Shown in pieces: positions 57,535-64,000 of a stretch of DNA of 64,000 bases. The stretch lies in the NCBI GenBank assembly GCA_021295655.1, contig JAGWBX010000001.1, positions 1 to 64,000 of the forward strand, given 5' to 3'. The stretch comes from Candidatus Latescibacterota bacterium. GTDB lineage: Bacteria; Latescibacterota; UBA2968; GCA-2709665. The notes under the pieces are model-generated. The model did no database searches, had not been told where the DNA came from, and was given only the letters and a program-made list of their open reading frames with translations. Each line of letters begins with the position of its first letter. The stretch's first letter is position 1. A program made the translations under genes and the position numbers.

Positions 57535-59136
57535 TTAATATTCCATCCCGGTGTACAATTCCTCGTCCACCCGGGCAGCGACGACCGTCAACTCCGGATT
57601 TGCCAGCCAGGCCTCTCCGGCCCGCCGGATTTCCTCAAGGGTGGTTACGGTCACCCCTTTTGCGCCAAAACCGTCAGCGACCCGCTCCCAATCCACCGGC
57701 TGGAATTCAACGCCCCGGTTAGGGAGGTTTCGCAGGGCCTGAGCGACCTTGACAATTGCCAGGGACCGGTCGCACATCACCACCAGAAACGGACGCAAAC
57801 CCAGCCTGCACGCGGTTTCCAGTTCCTGGACCATCATTGCGAAACCGGCGTCGCCGAACACGCCCGCCACCGGTCGGCCCGGCTGTACGAGCGATGCCGC
57901 CAGCGCCGACGGCAGACCGTAGCCCATCGCGGAAAGGCCGTTTGACGTGAGGAACGTCGCCGGCGAGCGCGCCCGCCAGACCTGCGAAACCAACATCTTG
58001 TGCGCGCCGACGTCGACGGAAAGAATGGTTTCGCCGGGCAGCGTTTCGTGTAATTCCCGTATCAGATGAAACGGGGAAAGACCATTTGCGCCGGCATCCG
58101 TGTCGGGACAGATCGCATCCGTGACGGCATGTCTTGCGCTGCGGATTTCGGCGGCCGTCCAGAGCGCGCTCCTCCTGTAACCCTTCAACAGGCGTTCCAG
58201 CAGAAACGTGACGTCGCCCACACACTCGGCAGCCGGCCTGAAATCGCCATAGGCTATCGAGCAGTTGGCCAGGGAGTAGACCGGCTGGCGAAGATGCCAG
58301 TCCTGCGAGGACTCCACCGGATCGAAACCCACGCCCAGAAGACAATCGCTTTGCCCGATCAGGTCCACGAGTACGGCGTCTCCCGCAGCCGACGCCACCG
58401 TGCCCAGATAGCCTGGACCGAACTCATCGGGAATACCCTTCGCCTGCGGCAGTACGACGTAGGGAATCTGCGACTCTGAAAAAAACCGGCGCACAGCAGC
58501 GGAATCCCGGGTGGCGTCCAAAGCGATTCCCACAATGCCGACGGGACGTTCAGCCCTGTTCAGCGCCGCTTTTATCCCGTGGAGACCCGCCATGCCCGCG
58601 CGAGTCAGGTCCGGCGTCGACGCGCCCGGTCCGGGCGCCGCGCCGGCCACGGCAACGTCATTCGGTAACGAGAGGTAGACCGGCCCGGCCGGCGCCGAGG
58701 CTGAAACCTTCAAGGCGGACCGTATTGTCGCCTTGACGCCTGTTTTCTCCAGGACGACCGACCATTTGCAGACGGGCTTGAACAATTCATTGAGAGGCAG
58801 ATTCTGCTTCTGGCTCACCCCGGACCGGGATACCGGGCTAAGCGCGGAAATGGCCACGATCGGGTCCCTGTCGAGGTACGCGGCGCCAACGCCAAGCACA
58901 AGATTGCACGCGCCCGGGCCCAGCGTTGCGAGGCAAACGCCAGGCGTCTGCGTGAGGCGCCCGACTGCGCTGGCCATAAAGGCGGCGGCAGCCTCGTGAC
59001 CGGTCAGTACGAATCGGATTCCGGTCATCTCCAGCGCGTCGATCAGGTCCACAACCTCGCCGCCAGGGTGGCCGAATACGTACCGTACCCCACCTTCGTA
59101 CAGGGCTTCCGCGATAGCGGCCGCACAGGATCGCAT
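57535..59136 (-). CDS. thiamine pyrophosphate-dependent enzyme (acetolactate synthase-like large subunit)
   Basis: A 533-residue TPP enzyme with PYR, central Rossmann and PP domains. The PYR domain has FGHPGGEVVDL and the catalytic Glu in TGHEAAAAF (about residue 48). The PP domain has the NGLSAMGYGLPSALAAS segment and the metal motif. The usual GDG...NN metal/TPP motif reads GDA...CD (about residues 424-452). Such enzymes include acetolactate synthase, sulfopyruvate and glyoxylate carboligases, and oxalyl-CoA decarboxylase. The substrate is not clear. The ATG at 59136 has a weak ribosome site. Confidence 0.85.
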   Translation of the reverse strand: MRSCAAAIAEALYEGGVRYVFGHPGGEVVDLIDALEMTGIRFVLTGHEAAAAFMASAVGRLTQTPGVCLATLGPGACNLVLGVGAAYLDRDPIVAISALSPVSRSGVSQKQNLPLNELFKPVCKWSVVLEKTGVKATIRSALKVSASAPAGPVYLSLPNDVAVAGAAPGPGASTPDLTRAGMAGLHGIKAALNRAERPVGIVGIALDATRDSAAVRRFFSESQIPYVVLPQAKGIPDEFGPGYLGTVASAAGDAVLVDLIGQSDCLLGVGFDPVESSQDWHLRQPVYSLANCSIAYGDFRPAAECVGDVTFLLERLLKGYRRSALWTAAEIRSARHAVTDAICPDTDAGANGLSPFHLIRELHETLPGETILSVDVGAHKMLVSQVWRARSPATFLTSNGLSAMGYGLPSALAASLVQPGRPVAGVFGDAGFAMMVQELETACRLGLRPFLVVMCDRSLAIVKVAQALRNLPNRGVEFQPVDWERVADGFGAKGVTVTTLEEIRRAGEAWLANPELTVVAARVDEELYTGMEY

Positions 59137-59293
59137 GGACTTGAGGGCTCCCGGTCGATTTCAGAATCACGCAGTTTTAGGCCCTGACCGGCAAGCCCGT
59201 CGGAAGTGCCGGCCCACTCGCAGACGCCCTCCCGGGTACGCTGCGGCGTCCGAAATACCCCGCCATTCCGGGCAAAACCGGCCGCCGGGCTAC

Positions 59294-60388
59294 TCATAGC
59301 CTATCGACGAACTCCTGATTATGACGCCTGAGCCTGGCATCGCTGCCCAGCGCATAGTGCCTGGACATATCCGGGGAGTACCTGCTTGCCGGCGGGCGCC
59401 GTCCCAACGCTTCCGCGATTGACCTGACGTGATGTGGCCCGGCCCCGCAGCAGACGCCGATGTACCGGACCCCCATTTCGAACACTGTGCGCGCAAATGC
59501 AGCCATCTCATACCTGTGACACGTAAAGGGATCCAGCGCCGTGGGAAACGAACGTCCCTCCGGCGGGGCATGAAAGCCGGTTTCCTCCAGCGACTGAAAC
59601 GTCGGTTGCTCATCCGTCGTGCGATACGGTACGGGCAGTGCCGCCACGTGGCACGACACCGAACACCGTATGCGTTCAACGTCGGGCAGCATGGTCCGCG
59701 GTCCCCTGGTGCAATTCACCCCCACGACGTCAACGCCTGCCTGTTCAAGGCGTTTTGCGGCCTCATCCAGCAGGACGCCATCCCTCAACCCTTCCTCGCG
59801 ATGGTGCGCAAAGGTTACGACAGCCGGCATGCCGGCGCGTCTGATGGACGCCAGCGCCAGCGCCGCCTCGCCAAAAAAGGAGAATGTCTCCGCGATCATG
59901 AAGTCGACGCCTGCCTCGGCAGCCCATGCCACCTGTTCGTCGAACATCGCCGCAACCTGCGCATCCGTTTCGCGATCGGCCGGGTCCCACACGTTTGTAT
60001 TGCAAATGTTGCCAGCCACCAGCGGGCGTTCTCCATCCACTGAGGAGGCCACCGATTGTGCAATCGACAACGCGTTTTTCTGCAGGGGTTCCAGAAGGTG
60101 TTCCCTGCCGATGATGCGCAACTTTTCGCGGTGCCCGTAATAGGTAAATGCTTCGATCACGTCGGTGCCCGCACGCCAGAATTCGCGATGCAGCCCGGCC
60201 ACGACGTCGGGATGCTCGAGAACGACCTCCGGGACGAATGGCCCCGCCTGCAGATATCCCCGGCGCTCCAGTTCGAACAGGTACCCCTCGGCGCATATTA
60301 CCGCGTCTTCGTCAAGCCGTTGCAACAGGCCCCGGGGGTTTTTCGACGCACTTGCGTTCATCAGGACGGGTCCTTCGGTTTTCCTCAT
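59294..60388 (-). CDS. homocysteine S-methyltransferase family protein (BHMT-like)
   Basis: A 364-residue TIM-barrel protein. The zinc-binding cysteines are in GVNCTRG (about residue 226) and GVCCGAG (about 318), the spacing of cobalamin-independent methyltransferases such as betaine-homocysteine methyltransferase. The family conserved start AEGYLFELERRGYLQAG and TYYGHREKLRI are present. A neighbouring FAD amine oxidase and formamidase-like gene suggest a methylated-nitrogen donor rather than S-methylmethionine, but that is inference. Two starts are possible: ATG 60388 and ATG 60361 (with GAAGGA). Confidence 0.85.
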   Translation of the reverse strand: MRKTEGPVLMNASASKNPRGLLQRLDEDAVICAEGYLFELERRGYLQAGPFVPEVVLEHPDVVAGLHREFWRAGTDVIEAFTYYGHREKLRIIGREHLLEPLQKNALSIAQSVASSVDGERPLVAGNICNTNVWDPADRETDAQVAAMFDEQVAWAAEAGVDFMIAETFSFFGEAALALASIRRAGMPAVVTFAHHREEGLRDGVLLDEAAKRLEQAGVDVVGVNCTRGPRTMLPDVERIRCSVSCHVAALPVPYRTTDEQPTFQSLEETGFHAPPEGRSFPTALDPFTCHRYEMAAFARTVFEMGVRYIGVCCGAGPHHVRSIAEALGRRPPASRYSPDMSRHYALGSDARLRRHNQEFVDRL

Positions 60389-60392
60389 CTGT

Positions 60393-62648
60393 TCATTGGG
60401 AAGATACCCTCGCCGGCGACGTCGGTCCGGCGCCTCCCAGAACCGTCTGGCCGTCGGTCGTATCCAGGAACCGGCGAATCACGTTACGTGTGATCGTCGA
60501 GACGTTGTTCGCATATCCGTTGTGGGAGAGGCTGCCCGTCCAGGTTACGGAGCCCGCAGAAAAAACCGCGCCTCCCCCCGCATAGTCCATTATCGCCACG
60601 TCGGCTGACGGAGAGACGTGCGTGCGCCGGGCCGGGATAAGATCGGGATGCGCCGCCCGGGCAAGTACGACCGGCTCAGGCGTGAACCGGTCCCACGCCC
60701 AGGCCTGCATGGCATCCATTTCAAACCCTGCCGCGCTTCCCAGGTTCAGCCCGAAGTCTCCGATGACCTCGTCCCGCCCCACGCCGTGGAACACCCATGC
60801 GTATCTCGCGTCCAGGCTTGACGGAAGCCGCCGGAATCCCCGATTTCCATCGGATTCGATCCAGGCGTTGGACGCGTGTTCCACGCCGACCGTCCGCCGC
60901 GGCGGGCGCCCGCGTCTTGCCCACAATCCACCGAGTTCGAGTGTCGTGCTGTGCTGGGACTCCCCGGGCGCCGGATCGTACGTCGGTCCGTAGTCGCCCT
61001 CTCCGCCCCGGCGAAGTTCAATCAGGTACGGCCGCCGTGGGTCGATGGACACCACCCAGTACAGGCCATTGCCGCTCAGATAGACGAGGCGGCCCCCGTT
61101 TCGCACATAGGCCGCCAGGCCGTCGATCATGGTTTCGGTGTGGTATTCGGGATGGCTTCCCATGATTACGCATCGATAACCGGAAAGCAGGTCCGCGCCC
61201 CCGCGGTGAAGGTCTTCGTCTGCCATAACATCGTATTCGAACGCCTGCGCCTCCAGCCAGTCGATCAGGTAGAGGTTCGCCGTAATGTTGTGGGCGCCCC
61301 AGTTCTGGAATCCCGCGCCGGGATTCCATCCCCGAGTGGGTTGAAGGCGCGAGTAATAGTAAACCGTCGACCCGTCGCTGTGCACGTCGTACGTGCACAG
61401 CGTTCGATCCAGAACACCGTCTTCAGTATAGCTGAATGCGGCACGGTTACTCCCGTATGCCTGCCACGTAAGCGTGGGAATCAGACAGGCCAGTTCGGAC
61501 CGCGGCGCCTTCGATGTCACGATAAAAGGCACGAAGAGTGTATCCGAATCCGTCCGGGCCCGCAGTGCATATATGCCGGACCTCGCGTGGGGTGGTACCG
61601 CAACCGAAAAAGTCGTCGGCCAACCTGCATCTTCCAGGTCGTCTTCGTGCAGATAGATCGCATTGTAATCGTCCGGCTGATCCGTATAGAGCCTGGAAGG
61701 CATTCCCCCCCAGAATGGCCCCGTCACCGCACGTCCCGGCGCATTGACGGCAAGCCCGTGGTTCCTGTTATCGGACAGATCGACGACCCGGGGGCCGGTC
61801 ACCTCCTGGCCAAGATGCCAGCTTCCAATAACGGGGCCGAGGGTTGATGGGTCCTTTCCGCACGCAAGCGCCTGGATTCCCTTGTGATCGAGCGCGTCTC
61901 CGAGAATTACGGGGTGCGCGATCTTGCCCGTGAAGTGAGCCCAGTGACCGCCGTCTCGATCGGGGTCCTCGCACGCGCCGAACAGCAACGGCGCGTTACC
62001 CGCGTACACCGTACCCTTCCGGATTACTTTTGACGAAAACCCCAGCGTGTCACGCGACGAGCGGGTTTCCACCACGCCCGCCGTATCTCCGACCTGCTGG
62101 TAGAGACGGATTTCACCCGGGTCGGGACGGTACGAGAACGCCACGAACTGCCAGTTGCCAACGTGGATGTTCTCTCTGGCCGTCGCCCAATGCGCCGTCC
62201 TCCCGTCGTGAGACACGGCAGCCGTCAGAAACCGCTCGCCCGCAAAAAAAATTCCGTAGCCCAGGTTTTCGCGCGCCCACTTCACGGCAAGAGCCCGCCA
62301 GCCGCCGCCGCCCAGCGTAGGCTTAAACCAGAGGCCAACGGTAAACGGACCTGTCGGATTCAGGGCGTCGGCATTGGGAATCTCTACGAACGAACCATAA
62401 TCCGTAACCTGGTTGGAAACCTCAATCCGATCCGGCTGCCCCCATGAAACGTGTTCTTCCCGGTAACCCGGCCCGTCAGGGTTCGGATCGCCGTGAATCA
62501 GCCGCGACAGGTTCACCTTCACTGTACCTGGAGGGCCGCCCAGTTTAAAGGCGATCTCCGCTCCGACGGGCAGGGTTAATTCATCGGCGTAGCCCTCCAG
62601 CCCGAGCCCCGGGACGGGCGACAATTTCTCGAATCGAGGACTGGACAA
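60393..62648 (-). CDS. N,N-dimethylformamidase large-subunit-like protein with LamG-type domain
   Basis: A 751-residue protein. Residues 1-90 form a beta domain (LPVGAEIAFKLGGPPGTVKVN), and about 90-260 look like a concanavalin/LamG fold (TGPFTVGLWFKPTLGGGGW). The C-terminal 400 residues match the dimethylformamidase beta-subunit catalytic region, including GSHPEYHTETMIDGL and VRNGGRLVYLSGNGLYW. In characterised enzymes a Tyr/Glu-coordinated iron hydrolyses amides; the Glu in HPEY and nearby Tyr residues (VYYYSRLQP) would supply this. The small alpha subunit gene is not seen. Start TTG 62648, preceded by GAAGGTG. Confidence 0.75.
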   Translation of the reverse strand: MSSPRFEKLSPVPGLGLEGYADELTLPVGAEIAFKLGGPPGTVKVNLSRLIHGDPNPDGPGYREEHVSWGQPDRIEVSNQVTDYGSFVEIPNADALNPTGPFTVGLWFKPTLGGGGWRALAVKWARENLGYGIFFAGERFLTAAVSHDGRTAHWATARENIHVGNWQFVAFSYRPDPGEIRLYQQVGDTAGVVETRSSRDTLGFSSKVIRKGTVYAGNAPLLFGACEDPDRDGGHWAHFTGKIAHPVILGDALDHKGIQALACGKDPSTLGPVIGSWHLGQEVTGPRVVDLSDNRNHGLAVNAPGRAVTGPFWGGMPSRLYTDQPDDYNAIYLHEDDLEDAGWPTTFSVAVPPHARSGIYALRARTDSDTLFVPFIVTSKAPRSELACLIPTLTWQAYGSNRAAFSYTEDGVLDRTLCTYDVHSDGSTVYYYSRLQPTRGWNPGAGFQNWGAHNITANLYLIDWLEAQAFEYDVMADEDLHRGGADLLSGYRCVIMGSHPEYHTETMIDGLAAYVRNGGRLVYLSGNGLYWVVSIDPRRPYLIELRRGGEGDYGPTYDPAPGESQHSTTLELGGLWARRGRPPRRTVGVEHASNAWIESDGNRGFRRLPSSLDARYAWVFHGVGRDEVIGDFGLNLGSAAGFEMDAMQAWAWDRFTPEPVVLARAAHPDLIPARRTHVSPSADVAIMDYAGGGAVFSAGSVTWTGSLSHNGYANNVSTITRNVIRRFLDTTDGQTVLGGAGPTSPARVSSQ

Positions 62649-62822
62649 TATTTACACCTTCACTTCAGTCGCACTGCGTTCGTGGGCCGGACATTGACAA
62701 TCGACGCCGGCTCCAACATGCCGCCCGTGTTCTGCAACGAGCAATTGACGGCAAAGGTCACCCCCCATCCCGGAGGTCCTCGTTCCAGGGAGACGGATTC
62801 CTCTTACGCGCCGAGGAATCGC

Positions 62823-63605
62823 CTAAATATACCTCACGAGCCCGCCGTCGACGTCTATGGAAGCTCCGGTAATGTAGCTTGCCCGTTTGCTTGCCAGGAA
62901 AGTCACGACTGCCGCAATCTCGTCGGCCTCCCCCACCCTGCCCAGCGGTGTCTCCCGGCTTGCCTGCGCGTAATATTCCTCCAGCTCCGCGTCCGGCGCG
63001 AAATAGTCCAGCGTACTTCCCCATGCCTGGCTCTTCACGTTGCCGGGATTCACACTGTTTACAAGGACACCGTACTTCGCAAGATTGTCCGCAAGACCTT
63101 TGCTGAACGCCAGACATGCCGCTCTGTCTGTGCTGTTGGCGATGTATTCCGGCGCGATCTGACGTCCGACAATTGAGTTGATGTTGATGATCCTGGCCTG
63201 TGTGCTTTGTTTCAGATACGGCAGTGCGGCACGCACGCAGCGCATGGCCGCGAACAACTTCACATCGAGGTCCGCGCGCCAGCGAACCTCCTCCACGTCT
63301 TCGAACGTTCCGGGTAGCGCGCTGCCCGCGTTGTTCACCAGAATATCCAGGCCACCCAGCGCGGCGGCGGCCTGTTCCACGAACGCCCGGATCTCATTGG
63401 TGTCCGTTACATCGGCGGCGCCCGCGAATACGTCCACACCGGTTTCCTCCCGGAGCGTTGCCGCCGTATCATCAAGATCACGGGCCCCGCGTGCGCAGAT
63501 TGCAAGGTCGGCGCCTTCCCCCGCGAGTTCAAATGCTATTGCACGGCCGATTCCCTTGCTGCCGCCCGTCACCAGCGCCTTGCGGCCTTTCAGCCCGAGA
63601 TCCAT
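62823..63605 (-). CDS. short-chain dehydrogenase/reductase
   Basis: A 260-residue classical SDR with NAD(P)-binding TGGSKGIGRAIAFEL (about residue 13), NNAGSA (about 88), catalytic Ser in NINSIVG (about 137) and YxxxK-region YIANSTDRAA. In that segment the usual YxxxK is replaced by Y-IANS-T: Lys is not at the expected position, which may reduce activity. The ATG at 63605 has a perfect AGGAGGT five bases upstream. The frame extends upstream into the repeat element and those residues are not coding. The C terminus SYITGASIDVDGGLVRYI is typical. Confidence 0.88.
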   Translation of the reverse strand: MDLGLKGRKALVTGGSKGIGRAIAFELAGEGADLAICARGARDLDDTAATLREETGVDVFAGAADVTDTNEIRAFVEQAAAALGGLDILVNNAGSALPGTFEDVEEVRWRADLDVKLFAAMRCVRAALPYLKQSTQARIININSIVGRQIAPEYIANSTDRAACLAFSKGLADNLAKYGVLVNSVNPGNVKSQAWGSTLDYFAPDAELEEYYAQASRETPLGRVGEADEIAAVVTFLASKRASYITGASIDVDGGLVRYI

Positions 63606-63629
63606 CAATACCTCCTGTGTTCCCGAAGA

Positions 63630-63706
63630 CAGGTGCAAGGGCCGGCCGCCTGTCTGCGTGCACCGCACAGGCAGGCAGGCCGGATGGGCTTTTTCAGCGG
63701 GCTGCT
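63630..63706 (-). mobile_element. MITE-like repeat, copy 3 (partial)
   Basis: On the minus strand the copy begins AGCAGCCCGCTGAAAAAGCC (63706 down to 63687), the same left end as at 32093. It continues through the CTGCCTGTGCGGTGCACGCA core to about 63630. The right terminal repeat is absent. It fills the gap between two SDR genes and abuts the upstream gene's stop codon: TAG is T (63707) plus the element's first AG. Confidence 0.7.
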
Positions 63707-64000
63707 AATACATCGCACCTGTCGTCACCCGGATATCCTCCCCGTTGATTCCCCGCGCCTCTTCCCGGCACAGATAGACGACCAGGTCGGCGATTTCCTC
63801 CGGTCGCAGGAATCTCCCCTGTGGATAGGATTTCATGACCTCCCCGCGCATGGCTTCAGGTGAAAGCCCCAGGTCTTCCGCCCACCGATGCAGATGCATC
63901 ATCCCCGATGGCGTCTCGATCGACGCGGGGCTGATCGTGTTGGCCGTTATATTGTGGCGTGCCACCTCCAGCGCGAGGGATCTGCTGAACCCCAGCAAGC
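63705..64000 (-). CDS. short-chain dehydrogenase/reductase, C-terminal part (runs off the window)
   Basis: The last 98 residues of an SDR, cut by the window end. ALEVARHNITANTISPASIETP is the segment after the catalytic YxxxK, and RFLRPEEIADLVVYLC plus NGEDIRVTTGAMY is the usual C terminus. The gene's TAG stop is created at the junction with the MITE-like element. It is co-oriented with the neighbouring SDR and the amine/amide cluster. Confidence 0.85.
   Translation of the reverse strand, partial: LLGFSRSLALEVARHNITANTISPASIETPSGMMHLHRWAEDLGLSPEAMRGEVMKSYPQGRFLRPEEIADLVVYLCREEARGINGEDIRVTTGAMY

Noticed and set aside
1-64000. CRISPR array
   Set aside because: No regularly spaced repeats of 24-40 bases with unique spacers were seen on either strand.

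Overview
The window looks like a chromosomal piece of a GC-rich, diderm (Gram-negative-type) bacterium. RND pumps, a lipoprotein periplasmic adaptor and ABC-2 exporters imply two membranes. The gene style (many GTG/TTG starts, N-methyl and amide catabolism enzymes, a heparinase-like giant, dispersed IS-like miniature elements) suggests an uncultured environmental lineage such as a Latescibacterota- or Planctomycetota-like group, but nothing here fixes the phylum. No rRNA, tRNA or CRISPR array was seen.

Layout: (1) 1-12.3 kb is an accessory, visibly AT-richer defence-type island on the plus strand. It holds a 5'-truncated AAA_13 ATPase, a PLD-nuclease/SNF2 helicase fusion, a 1,090-residue Eco57I-class adenine methylase and, tightly coupled behind the methylase, two unrecognised genes (231 and 972 aa). 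This is the best candidate for an undescribed system: a helicase-methylase(-ATPase) module with two novel downstream partners. (2) 12.5-14.9 kb carries a short SLOG/DprA-like protein, a nucleoside hydrolase and a pentapeptide-repeat protein. (3) 15.0-32.0 kb is a conserved information-processing block: a radical SAM DUF512 protein, der, a MerR regulator, then rimP-nusA-infB-ylxP-rbfA-truB-ribF-rpsO-pnp, then asnS and leuS. A rimP leader hairpin, a pnp leader hairpin and two good intrinsic terminators are visible.

(4) 32.1-38.9 kb: a 191-bp MITE-like element with terminal inverted repeats, gcvT (minus), a divergent HTH/coiled-coil regulator with a strong promoter and repeated operator-like sites, and a minus-strand pair encoding a membrane-anchored TPR protein and a heparinase-like/beta-propeller giant. 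A plus-strand diadenylate cyclase fused to a YbbR-like domain follows. (5) 40.1-54.4 kb is one minus-strand exporter supercluster: ABC ATPase, an ABC-2 permease fused to an M1-peptidase-like ectodomain lacking HExxH plus a golvesin-like domain, an RND adaptor, an RND pump, a second RND pump fused at its C terminus to an ABC ATPase, and a small ABC-2 permease. (6) 54.5-64.0 kb is a minus-strand catabolic cluster: a double Rid-domain protein, a DAO-type FAD oxidoreductase, a TPP enzyme, a homocysteine S-methyltransferase-like protein, an N,N-dimethylformamidase-like protein and two SDRs. The gene set points to breakdown of N-methylated or amide compounds.

The three copies of the miniature element (about 28.1, 32.2 and 63.7 kb) link otherwise unrelated regions. 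At two of them the stop codon of the adjacent gene is formed by the first bases of the element.
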